Part shown: positions 16,359-24,049 of the stretch, one piece after another
Position numbering within the stretch: the first letter of the stretch is position 1
Layout of the letters: every line of letters begins with the position of its first letter
Assembly: GCF_028021195.1 (NCBI RefSeq)
Contig: NZ_CP115668.1
Span: forward strand, 1-64,000
Direction: 5' to 3'
DNA from: Cutibacterium equinum
Lineage (GTDB): Bacteria > Actinomycetota > Actinomycetes > Propionibacteriales > Propionibacteriaceae
Length of the DNA stretch: 64,000 bases
Notes under the pieces: generated by a model
Told to the model about the DNA's origin: nothing
Database searches by the model: none
Seen by the model: the letters and a program-made list of their open reading frames with translations, nothing else
Made by a program: the position numbers and the translations under genes

Positions 16359-17834
16359 TCAGCGTCCTTCGGCAGGCGGGGGAGTGGGGTTGTCCAGCAC
16401 ATTACGCACCGGGCGTGCGGTGACGAGGGATCCGTCGCGGACAAATCCCTCTTCACGGCCGGTGAGTTCGGCAATGAGGAGACGACGCCCCTCGTCGAGC
16501 CGGTCCGGATCCTCATCTGACAGATCGTGAAGCTGGTGCGGGTCCGTCGCCAGGTCGAAGAGCTGCTCCTGCCCCGATCCGGACATCCAGATGTACTGGT
16601 AGTTGTCCCACCAGATCCATTGCAGCGACTGGCCGAGCAAGACATGCTCACCATGAAGGTAAGTGCGCCACGCCGGCCTCTCATGGCCCAACAGCGGCAG
16701 GATCGAGCGGCCCTCCACACGGTCTGGGATGTCCACACCGGCGCAATCGAGCAAGGTGGGCATGACGTCACGCAGTTCAACGAGCTCGTCGATCCGGCTT
16801 CCAGGGGTGATACCGGGCCCGGCAAGCAGGAAGGGGATGTGAGTCGATCCTTGGTAGGGGTAGCCCTTCCGCCACAGGTGATGGTCCCCCATCATGTCGC
16901 CGTGGTCAGAGGTGAAGGCGATGTAGGTGTTGTCAGCCACCCCAAACTCGCCCAGGATCTGCCGCAGTCGACTGATCTGGGTGTCGATGTGGGTCATGTG
17001 GCCGTAGTAACCGGCCATCGCCCGAGCAATGTCGCGCGGGCGGTAATGGGCGACCAGACTCGTCGGATCGGCGTCATTGCGCCACTCGTTGAAGGTCTGC
17101 GACCAGTCTCCGACCGATGGCGGGCGCAGTTCAGCGCCGTCGTAGCGATCGAAGGCCCACTGTGGCGGATCGTAGGGGGCGTGGGGGCGGTGGAAGGACA
17201 GATAGAGGAAGAACGGGGTGGTCGGGTCGCGACGGTAGAGCCACCGGGTCGCCTGGTTGACGACCCAGTTCGTCGGGTGCAGACGTTCGGCCTTGTCCCA
17301 GGGCCGGGCGACGATGGAATTGCACTCGATTCCGTCATCGATGTAGTCCTCGTCACTGGCGGTGCCGGTCTGGTCACGCAACCATACGAGGTAGTCGTCG
17401 TAGCAGGCCGGATCGCGGTGGCGCCGTCGGGAGTAGTGCAGGTATCCGTCGTGAAGTTCGACCTCATCGAATCCAATGCGATCGCGCTCGGGCCAGTAGT
17501 GCATCTTGCCGATGGCGCGGGTCTGGTAGCCGGCGTGCGACAGGGTTGACGGCAGGGTGTCCTCAACGTCGAAGGTGATCCCGTCCTGGTAGCCGACCCG
17601 ACGATGGGTTCCCGCCGAAAGTCCCGTCATGAGGGACATTCGGGCCGGAACGCATGTCGGGGTGGCCGAATAGGCCCGCTCCACGACGGCTCCCTGATCC
17701 GCCAGCTGGTCGAGATAGGGCGTCTCGACGTCGGGGTGGCCCAGCCCGGAAAGGCAGTCACCTCGCCACTGATCGGTACAAATGAGGACGATGTTGGGGC
17801 GGTCAGTCATGGATTGTCCGTGGTGGTCGTTCAT
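16359..17834 (-). CDS. sulfatase family hydrolase (Cys-type)
   Basis: A 491-residue alkaline-phosphatase-superfamily sulfatase. It starts with RPNIVLICTDQWRGD (metal-binding Asp), has the modification motif C61-V-P-A-R65 in TPTCVPARMSLMTG, and FTSDHGDMMGDHHLWRKG carrying further metal ligands. Cys61 must be turned into formylglycine by a maturase not found in the window. There is no signal peptide, so it should desulfate substrates after import. It is the last gene of a LacI-SBP-permease-permease-sulfatase operon, which points to a sulfated sugar or glycosaminoglycan fragment as substrate. ATG 17834 follows the permease by 18 bases; ATG 17810 is an alternative start. Confidence 0.9.
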   Translation of the reverse strand: MNDHHGQSMTDRPNIVLICTDQWRGDCLSGLGHPDVETPYLDQLADQGAVVERAYSATPTCVPARMSLMTGLSAGTHRRVGYQDGITFDVEDTLPSTLSHAGYQTRAIGKMHYWPERDRIGFDEVELHDGYLHYSRRRHRDPACYDDYLVWLRDQTGTASDEDYIDDGIECNSIVARPWDKAERLHPTNWVVNQATRWLYRRDPTTPFFLYLSFHRPHAPYDPPQWAFDRYDGAELRPPSVGDWSQTFNEWRNDADPTSLVAHYRPRDIARAMAGYYGHMTHIDTQISRLRQILGEFGVADNTYIAFTSDHGDMMGDHHLWRKGYPYQGSTHIPFLLAGPGITPGSRIDELVELRDVMPTLLDCAGVDIPDRVEGRSILPLLGHERPAWRTYLHGEHVLLGQSLQWIWWDNYQYIWMSGSGQEQLFDLATDPHQLHDLSDEDPDRLDEGRRLLIAELTGREEGFVRDGSLVTARPVRNVLDNPTPPPAEGR

Positions 17835-17852
17835 GATGGTTCTTGCACATTC

Positions 17853-18710
17853 TCACTTGATTCCAGTCATGGTGATGCCCGTCACGATGTAGCGCTGGGT
17901 CGCCACGAAGAGGGCACACACCGGGACGAACAGCATGAGGGATCCCATGGCTGTGAGGTTCCACAACGTGAAGCTCTCATGGTTGAACGATGACAGCCCA
18001 ATCGTGATGGTTCGCATGGCCTGGGATTGGGTGGCGATGAGGGGCCAGAGGAATTCGTTCATCTGGAATACGAAGGTGAACAGTCCCAATACCGTCAGGG
18101 CCGGCTTGTTCTGAGGCAGGATGATTGACCGGTAGATGCGGAGTTCTCGTGCGCCGTCGACACGCGCAGCCTCAATGAGGGAGTCTGGGATTCCCGCCAT
18201 CGACTGACGCATGAGAAAGATCGAGAATGCGCTCATCAGGAATGGCGTGACGAGTCCTTGGTAGGTGTCCAGCCATCCAATCTGAGAGAACTTGACGTAG
18301 AGCGGAATCATGCGAACGAAGAACGGGATCATCATCGTCGAGAGGATGAGGATGAAGATAGCGTTCTTGCCCGGGAACTCGAACTTCGCGAACGCATACC
18401 CGACCAGCGGTGCGAAGATCAGGTGTGACAGCGTGATGAGGCCTGCGACGAGGACGGAGTTGAGGAAGAACCTGCCGAATGGGGCAGCATCGAAGAGACG
18501 GGTGACGTTGACCCATTGCCACGATGATGGGATGAGAACCGCTTTTCCGCCTGTCGCTTCGGCGTCTGACTGGAAAGCCAAACTCACCATGTACACCAGT
18601 GGGGCTATGGCAGCGAGCGCAGCGATCCACACGAGCACGAGGGAGACGATCCTCGCTCCGGGAAAGAGCTGATCGCTGCGATGCTTGGCTGTAGTCGATG
18701 TGGTGCTCAC
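17853..18710 (-). CDS. carbohydrate ABC transporter permease (MalG type)
   Basis: A 285-residue inner-membrane permease with six hydrophobic segments and the cytoplasmic EAA loop EAARVDGARELRIYRSIILP that docks the ATPase. It belongs to the CUT1 family (MalG/LacG-like) and pairs with the gene upstream, which it overlaps by four bases. No ATPase gene is in this operon, so a shared MsiK/MalK-type ATPase encoded elsewhere is expected. Confidence 0.92.
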   Translation of the reverse strand: MSTTSTTAKHRSDQLFPGARIVSLVLVWIAALAAIAPLVYMVSLAFQSDAEATGGKAVLIPSSWQWVNVTRLFDAAPFGRFFLNSVLVAGLITLSHLIFAPLVGYAFAKFEFPGKNAIFILILSTMMIPFFVRMIPLYVKFSQIGWLDTYQGLVTPFLMSAFSIFLMRQSMAGIPDSLIEAARVDGARELRIYRSIILPQNKPALTVLGLFTFVFQMNEFLWPLIATQSQAMRTITIGLSSFNHESFTLWNLTAMGSLMLFVPVCALFVATQRYIVTGITMTGIK

Positions 18711-19609
18711 AGAATCGCCTCCTTCTTCCGCCCCACCCGTAACTGAATCATCGATAGGGCAACGATCACGATGAGCAGCAAAAAGGACATCGCTGACGCA
18801 TATCCCAGGTTTCCGCTGGTGAACGTCTCACGATAGACTTGATATACGTAGAGGGATGTCTCATTACCGGGTCCACCATTTGTGACGATATACGGCAGTC
18901 CGAATTGTTGAAGTGAACCGATCATTCCAACGAGGACAACAAACAGTGTCGTCGGCGCCAATAATGGAAGCGTGATTTTCCAGAACTGTTTTGAAACCGG
19001 TGCACCGTCAATTCTTGCAGCCTCGTACAATTGAGGATCAATGGATTGAAGGCCAGCCAGGAAGAGCAACATGACGTACCCGGATTCCTGCCAGACCGTG
19101 ATGCCGACGAGGGTGGCCAGCGGTGCGGTCGTCAGCCAGTGCTGTTGAGGTAGCCCGAGATTGCCGAGGATGGTGTTGAGGATGCCAGTGTTTGAGTCGA
19201 GGATATTTCTCCACATCAAACCGACGATGGCGACCGAGGTCATGTACGGCGTCAGGATTGCCGTCCTCGCGATGGTCCGGCCCTTGAAATTCTGGTTGAG
19301 TATCAAAGCCAGGAGGAGTCCGATGATCGAGGACAAGATGAGGCAGGAGAACGCGTAGATGACGGTGATCCCGAATGAATGCCACACCTCGGAGTCGTGA
19401 ATAATATTTGCGTAGTTCTTTCCTCCCACTGGGGTAAGTGTGGTGAAACCTGTCGTGAAGGAAAGCCGGAACTCATCGATGATGGGCAGGAAGAAGAACA
19501 ATGCGAAATATATGAGGGCGGGGGCTACGAACAGATATGCCGTCCGATAGCGACGCCAGGGGGTTTTGCGCCGGCGTGGCTGCGAAGATGTCCTTGTCAT
19601 CACGTTCAC
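18707..19609 (-). CDS. carbohydrate ABC transporter permease (MalF type)
   Basis: A 300-residue CUT1 permease with a basic cytoplasmic N-terminus, six predicted helices and the EAA loop YEAARIDGAPVSKQFWKITLP. Codon and base use is somewhat more AT-rich in its middle (around 18850-19050) than in its neighbours, hinting at a different history. It overlaps the binding-protein gene by four bases. ATG 19600 is an alternative start. Confidence 0.92.
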   Translation of the reverse strand: MNVMTRTSSQPRRRKTPWRRYRTAYLFVAPALIYFALFFFLPIIDEFRLSFTTGFTTLTPVGGKNYANIIHDSEVWHSFGITVIYAFSCLILSSIIGLLLALILNQNFKGRTIARTAILTPYMTSVAIVGLMWRNILDSNTGILNTILGNLGLPQQHWLTTAPLATLVGITVWQESGYVMLLFLAGLQSIDPQLYEAARIDGAPVSKQFWKITLPLLAPTTLFVVLVGMIGSLQQFGLPYIVTNGGPGNETSLYVYQVYRETFTSGNLGYASAMSFLLLIVIVALSMIQLRVGRKKEAIL

Positions 19610-20913
19610 CTGCTGAGGAGCTGTCCCACTGTCTTGTTGTAGGTGGCAACTTCTGAGCGGGGATCCTTGTTGGACAAGATGACGTTCTCGTACATGACTT
19701 TTCCGACGTCGGCGATCTTGGCCATGTTCTGGTTAAGCCAGTAAGCCCGGTCAGGAGCAACTGCGAGGTCGCGGGCGGTCGCGACGACGCGCATGTTGGC
19801 GTCGTTCTGGACAACGTCGGACTTAGCCCATGAAGTACGAGAACACGGCATTCCGACTTCCTTGGTTACCTGTGCCTGAACGTTGGTGTCGGTAAGGGCT
19901 TTGATGAGTTCCCAGCACAGATCGGCGTTCTGGCTCTTGGTGGGGATCATGAGACCGGAGCCGGCGATGGTGGTCTTTTGCTCCTTGCGCTTGAGTGGGG
20001 CGCCAATGGCGAGTGGGAAATTCTTGTCCTCAGTGCGAACGGCTGAGATGTCCCAAGGACCGGTGATGATGAGTCCGCACCTGTTGGAGGTGAGGAGCTT
20101 GCGGGGCCCGGAGTACTCGCTGGATGCGACCGGAGCTGGGGAGACCTTGTGTTTGTAGATCAGATCGCGCTGGAAGGCGAGGGCTTCAACAGCGGCGTCC
20201 GCTGGCTGCAGGGGCGTCGACTTGTCGGTTGTGTACGTGACCCCGTTCTGCAAGAGCCACGGCGTGCCGTAGGAGTTGTCGTTGTTGAGGGCACATCCGT
20301 GCTCGACACCCGAGGCCTGGATGCGCTTGGCGGCCTCAAGAAATTCTTCCCACGTGGTAGGCATGGAGACTTTGGCCTTGGCCAGCATTTCCGAATTGGC
20401 AAAGACGAGCCCACCCATCGTCAGGTGCATCGGGATGGCGTAGGTCTTTCCGCCGGCCTGGCGCACGTTGAGGCCAGCCGGGACGAAGTCGTTCAGGAAT
20501 CCCTTGTCCTTCTTGATGTAGTCGTCGAGGGCCATGACATTCCCGTCCTTGCCGAATCGGGTGGCCCAAAATCCGCCTGGCTCCTCCGTGATGTCCGGGG
20601 TGGTTCCGGAGAGGAAATCAGCAACGAGTTTTTGTTGCAGATCAGGCCACTGGAAGGTCTGGATGGTCACCTTGACGTTGTGATCCTTCTCAAAGGCGGA
20701 AATGACTCGCTTGTAGGGTGCGAAGTCGTGGCCCGCGGACAGGTAGAACAGGATTTCCTTCCCCGTGCGCTCACCTGAGTGCGACGAAGAATCGTTCGAC
20801 GAGCCGACCCCGGCCGAAGGCGAGCATCCGGTCAGGTTGCCGACGACGGCGGTCGATCCGAGTGCAACTGCTCCGGTGAGCAAGGACCGTCGAGATAGGG
20901 GAGTGTGCCTCAT
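19606..20913 (-). CDS. sugar ABC transporter substrate-binding lipoprotein
   Basis: A 435-residue solute-binding protein of the MalE/UgpB class. The signal peptide has a twin-arginine-like SRRSLLTG start and lipobox LTGC with Cys30, so it is membrane-anchored and perhaps Tat-exported. Body motifs such as SAFEKDHNVKVTIQTFQWPDLQQK and GGLVFANSEMLAKAKV are typical for oligosaccharide binders. Context (sulfatase, LacI) suggests a sulfated saccharide ligand. It lies 31 bases after the LacI gene on the same strand. Confidence 0.9.
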   Translation of the reverse strand: MRHTPLSRRSLLTGAVALGSTAVVGNLTGCSPSAGVGSSNDSSSHSGERTGKEILFYLSAGHDFAPYKRVISAFEKDHNVKVTIQTFQWPDLQQKLVADFLSGTTPDITEEPGGFWATRFGKDGNVMALDDYIKKDKGFLNDFVPAGLNVRQAGGKTYAIPMHLTMGGLVFANSEMLAKAKVSMPTTWEEFLEAAKRIQASGVEHGCALNNDNSYGTPWLLQNGVTYTTDKSTPLQPADAAVEALAFQRDLIYKHKVSPAPVASSEYSGPRKLLTSNRCGLIITGPWDISAVRTEDKNFPLAIGAPLKRKEQKTTIAGSGLMIPTKSQNADLCWELIKALTDTNVQAQVTKEVGMPCSRTSWAKSDVVQNDANMRVVATARDLAVAPDRAYWLNQNMAKIADVGKVMYENVILSNKDPRSEVATYNKTVGQLLSR

Positions 20914-20944
20914 TGCAATCTCTCTTTCTTGGGTAGGTGGTTAT

Positions 20945-21952
20945 CTACTTCGAGGAACTTTCTCGAGAAAACAGCTTCCACGGAACAGGAATCTGGCTGG
21001 CGTCAGCTGTCCCGTCGATTCGGTGCCAGAAATGGCGCATGATGTCGTCGATGTCCGAGATGTCGAGACCGAGCGAACTCAAGGAGGGGGCCATATTCAT
21101 CGACTCGGCCGAATTTCCGGTGCCGATGACGGCGATGTCGTCAGGGACGTCGATCTTGAGCGACCGGGCTGCCAGCATGATGCCGATGGCGGTGCGATCC
21201 GAGGCGCAGAAGACGGCGTCGGGACGAGGACGTGTCGTCTGAAGTGCCTTGACCGCAGCACCGAAGACATCCCCGATGAAGGGGCTGGACGTCAGGAGGA
21301 GCTGGGGAGTGCGTCCGTGGCTGGTCTGGAAGTCCCGGTACATCTGCCAGCGAGGATCGCGCTCGCACTCTTCGCGCGTCGGTAACTGCCCGGCAAAGGC
21401 CACCGACTTCCGACCAGCCTCGGCGAGCGTGGTCATTGCGTGTGTGATGCCTTCGCGTTCATCGATGACGACGTGGTCGTATCCTTGGCCGCCTGGTTCA
21501 CCGCCGACGAGGAGGGTCGGTACCAGTGCCTCGGGTTGGGTCTTGATGACTTTGGCGATGCTGGGGTCCGAGATCGCAATGATCGCGGCATCACATGCTC
21601 CCGCGCGGATGAGCTTGCTGATGGGGCTGATGTCCTTCTCCACGAGGGCGACGCTGACGAGCTGGTAGTCATGCTCGGCCAGCCTGTGTGAGGCGCGGAG
21701 TTGGAAACGCTCGACGAATCGGTCCAGCGGGGCGTCATGGAACAAGGCAACTGTGCGGGTCTTCCCCAGCCGCAAGGACCTCGCGTTGCGGTTCCGCACG
21801 TACCCGAGATCACGGGCGGCGGTGCGTACCCGTTCCTGGGTTTCTGGGGTGAACCTCTCGGAGCGGCGATTGTCGGACAGCACGTACGAGGCGGTCGACA
21901 CCGAAACCCCTGCTCGGGCAGCGACGTCAACGAGTCCGACATGCCGTGCCAT
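20945..21952 (-). CDS. LacI family transcriptional repressor
   Basis: A 335-residue repressor. The N-terminal helix-turn-helix is VGLVDVAARAGVSVSTASYV followed by the hinge helix (NARSLRLGKT), then a periplasmic-binding-like effector domain with FCASDRTAIGIMLAARSL and DIAVIGTGNSAE. It heads the sugar/sulfatase operon and probably represses itself and the operon through the palindrome at 22024-22052. Start 21952 follows AGGAGAG by about 6 bases and fits the family; the frame upstream is open but not conserved in style. Confidence 0.92.
   Translation of the reverse strand: MARHVGLVDVAARAGVSVSTASYVLSDNRRSERFTPETQERVRTAARDLGYVRNRNARSLRLGKTRTVALFHDAPLDRFVERFQLRASHRLAEHDYQLVSVALVEKDISPISKLIRAGACDAAIIAISDPSIAKVIKTQPEALVPTLLVGGEPGGQGYDHVVIDEREGITHAMTTLAEAGRKSVAFAGQLPTREECERDPRWQMYRDFQTSHGRTPQLLLTSSPFIGDVFGAAVKALQTTRPRPDAVFCASDRTAIGIMLAARSLKIDVPDDIAVIGTGNSAESMNMAPSLSSLGLDISDIDDIMRHFWHRIDGTADASQIPVPWKLFSRESSSK
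20959..20970. promoter_or_regulatory. 12-bp palindrome near the end of the LacI gene
   Basis: TTTCTCGAGAAA is a perfect palindrome inside the last codons of the repressor gene, about 46 bases before the binding-protein start. It could be a secondary operator for the transporter genes, but it also encodes FSRE, so chance is possible. Confidence 0.3.
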
Positions 21953-22023
21953 GTGCTCTCTCCTATGAGTAATCGGGCACAACCGTGTGCCCAGGACTCA
22001 GCGTAGGAGGCTCGGAGCAGCGC

Positions 22024-22052
22024 GGTCAATCGTTTGAATCAAACGATTGACC
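22024..22052. promoter_or_regulatory. perfect 29-bp palindromic operator, probably for the LacI repressor
   Basis: Fourteen-base arms (GGTCAATCGTTTGA and its exact complement) flank a single central A. It lies 72 bases upstream of the LacI start and 89 bases upstream of the divergent small gene at 22141. The core CGTTTGAATCAAACG has the size and symmetry of LacI-family operators. Confidence 0.75.
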
Positions 22053-22140
22053 AAATGTGAGAAACTCGACACCAGAACAGGGCTCAGTGGCTCTCTCCCA
22101 CCATCGGTGCCAAGGACACCGGCCATCTGCCCGAGGCAGG

Positions 22141-22557
22141 ATGGACATGCCGTACCCTCAATTCGTGACCAGTAAACGCGCCGAGGATGCCCAACTCCGT
22201 ATCGAACTCGAGGAAGGGGCACGCCGTCAGGAAGCCACCCAGGCCCAGCGGCTGATCGACGACTTCCTCGCTGCCGCTCGGTCCAAGGGAATGACTCCCG
22301 AGCCGTTGCGCGCCCAACTCATGGACGGTCATGAGGCCCGCACGGACAAACGCGGCTGGTATCTCAACGCCAAGCATTCGCTGGCCATCGGCGAGAACGG
22401 CGAGTACTACCAACTCGTCGTCCCGGGTGGATTCATGGAACGGATGCGTGGGGTCAAGCTGGAGCCCTCGCTACCGCCAATGCACATCGGTCGCGGTGGG
22501 CGTGACGGCGAGACCGGCGATCTCAAGGAATTCCTGGGGTGGTTGCTGGCCGACTGA
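22141..22557 (+). CDS. hypothetical protein, small, soluble
   Basis: About 138 residues, not recognised. It begins with charged helical segments (RAEDAQLRIELEEGARRQEATQ) and then a beta-rich part with RGWYLNAKHSLAIGENGEYYQLVVPGG, rather like a small actin-or PH-fold domain, ending in DLKEFLGWLLAD. No signal peptide or membrane helix. GAGG precedes ATG 22141; ATG 22147 is equally possible. It is divergent from the LacI gene with the palindromic operator between them, so it may share that control. Confidence 0.6.
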   Translation: MDMPYPQFVTSKRAEDAQLRIELEEGARRQEATQAQRLIDDFLAAARSKGMTPEPLRAQLMDGHEARTDKRGWYLNAKHSLAIGENGEYYQLVVPGGFMERMRGVKLEPSLPPMHIGRGGRDGETGDLKEFLGWLLAD

Positions 22558-22599
22558 GCTGTCGGGGCCCACGAGATGTCGCCACTCCTGCGAGGGCCA

Positions 22600-23133
22600 C
22601 TACTGGGAGGCCATCCCCTCGAAGGCCGATGGGGTCTGTCGGTGTGAGACCATACGTCGACGTCGACGTCGACGCGATACGAGGTAATCGCGCCAAAACC
22701 ATGCCGTCATGACGACAGCGCTGGCAAGGAATGCCCAGGGGATCACATGCATGCCCAGGATGGTGTGGTCACGCACCATCACGACGTTGTCATGGGGATG
22801 TGCCTCCTGGATGACGAGGTCGACCTTCTGCCCCACGCGGTACTTCCTGGCATCTCGGTAGGGGTTCGACCGGACCACCGACGATTTCCCGTTGTAGGTG
22901 TACGAGATGACCGCAACATGGCCGCTCTCGGCGTGCATGAGGTATCTGGTCGCACCAGTGTTCGCCGAGTGCTGATAGTGGATGTCCTGAACGGTCCCCT
23001 CGATGACCTGGCCATCTCGCAGGAATTTGTCACTGCGGTCAGCCAGCACGAAGTACAGGCACCCCACGATCACGAGATAGACCACCCCGAGCACAGCCAT
23101 GGCACGCTTGAACCCCGTCACGGCGAACAGCAT
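22600..23133 (-). CDS. DUF3592-like membrane protein
   Basis: About 177 residues with one helix near the N-terminus (AVLGVVYLVIVGCLYFVLA), a middle domain beginning DGQVIEGTVQDIHYQ and containing AVISYTYNGKSSVV and YRVGQKVDLVI, and a second helix (VIPWAFLASAVVMTAWFW) followed by a very Arg-rich tail (SRRRRRRRM). This layout matches DUF3592 proteins, whose role is unknown. The start is uncertain; ATG 23133 is preferred because the frame before it overlaps the upstream sigma-like gene. It lies 26 bases after that gene on the same strand. Confidence 0.65.
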   Translation of the reverse strand: MLFAVTGFKRAMAVLGVVYLVIVGCLYFVLADRSDKFLRDGQVIEGTVQDIHYQHSANTGATRYLMHAESGHVAVISYTYNGKSSVVRSNPYRDARKYRVGQKVDLVIQEAHPHDNVVMVRDHTILGMHVIPWAFLASAVVMTAWFWRDYLVSRRRRRRRMVSHRQTPSAFEGMASQ

Positions 23134-23159
23134 ACGTCGCGCACATCTTGGTGCCCCAG

Positions 23160-23828
23160 TCACGCGGCGGCGAGCAACTCGTCTCTGCGCTGCCGCATGG
23201 CCCGACTCGCCCGGGAACATCGAGCTCGCACCGCTGTGGGACTGGTGTTGTGACGTCGTGCTGCGGTGGCGCAATCCAACGCGTCCACCCATACGCTGCG
23301 TAACACCGGAGCGCTGGCTGCCGTGATGATCCCGAGCTCCTGCGCTGCACGAACCAGATCCGATGCCCGTTGTCCCGGTTCGTCAACCTGCGGCGCGCTG
23401 ATCTCGATGGATTCGGCTGGTATCTCCGGGCTGCTGTGTCGGCGTCGAGACGAGATGGCATGCAGACAGTCCAGAGCGATGTTCGTGCACACCTTGGTGG
23501 TCCGGGTCAGCGGGAAGTTGACGATGACGACCCAAGCCTCACCGATGTATTCGTCCAGACTGGCCTGACGGTCGCGACCGCAGATCATCACCAAGCTGGG
23601 AAGAATCGCCTGAAGCAGTGCCATCCCGGCGAACTCCGATGTCTGGCCGGCGCCACTGCGAGCGGCGATGAGGGCCCGGATCGCGGCCGCATCGTCGTCA
23701 CGCAGTGTCGCGGGAAGATCCTCGGGCTCACACCCGGCGCAGATGAGGGTGGCGCACCCCTTGGCGCGGGGGTTGGCACACATCTGTACCCAGTGGCGGT
23801 TCAGACGGCTGTGAATCATCGTTGTCAT
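23160..23828 (-). CDS. sigma-factor-like DNA-binding protein
   Basis: A 222-residue protein with a Cys-containing N-terminus (QMCANPRAKGCATLICAGCE, spacing C-x7-C-x4-C-x2-C, possibly a zinc site), then a helical segment SLDEYIGEAWVVIVNFPLTR reminiscent of sigma-70 region 2, and a C-terminal helix-turn-helix like region 4 (ATAARRHNTSPTAVRARCSR). It resembles sigma-like proteins of actinobacterial accessory elements; no functional name is justified. ATG 23828 has GAGAGG 8 bases upstream. Four 21-bp-spaced repeats lie 58-130 bases before its start and may be its own control sites. It is followed by the DUF3592 gene. Confidence 0.6.
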   Translation of the reverse strand: MTTMIHSRLNRHWVQMCANPRAKGCATLICAGCEPEDLPATLRDDDAAAIRALIAARSGAGQTSEFAGMALLQAILPSLVMICGRDRQASLDEYIGEAWVVIVNFPLTRTTKVCTNIALDCLHAISSRRRHSSPEIPAESIEISAPQVDEPGQRASDLVRAAQELGIITAASAPVLRSVWVDALDCATAARRHNTSPTAVRARCSRASRAMRQRRDELLAAA

Positions 23829-23885
23829 GGCAGCACCTCTCGGGATCGGCGATGCCCCAAGTCCATCGATTCAACGTTGCCCGCG

Positions 23886-23957
23886 GTGTTGCCTGTCGGG
23901 GGCACGGTGTTGCCCATGTGGCGACCAGTGTTGTCCGTCTTCACATGAGTGTTGTCC
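23886..23957. repeat. four GTGTTG repeats with exact 21-bp period
   Basis: GTGTTGCC at 23886 and 23907 and GTGTTGTCC at 23928 and 23949 recur every 21 bases, about two helical turns, in the upstream region of the sigma-like gene (minus strand reading GGACAACAC or GGCAACAC). The sequence between the cores differs, so the constraint is on core and phase. This is the pattern expected of direct-repeat binding sites or iterons. Confidence 0.7.
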
Positions 23958-23987
23958 GGCGGCCACGACAACCTAACACCACACGAA

Positions 23988-24019
23988 GACCGGCCGTGCC
24001 CCGAAGGACACAGCCGGTC
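23988..24019 (-). terminator. hairpin downstream of the FtsX-type permease
   Basis: GACCGGCCGTG (23988-23998) pairs with CACAGCCGGTC (24009-24019) with one mismatch around a 10-nt loop, about 30 bases past the permease stop on the minus strand. Confidence 0.5.
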
Positions 24020-24049
24020 ATCGTCACGCAGGGTGCGCAGTGGAATCCC

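Noticed and set aside
23886-23957. Short repeat array as a CRISPR
   Set aside because: The repeat cores are only 8-9 bases, the period is 21, and there are no cas genes; a protein-binding array fits better.
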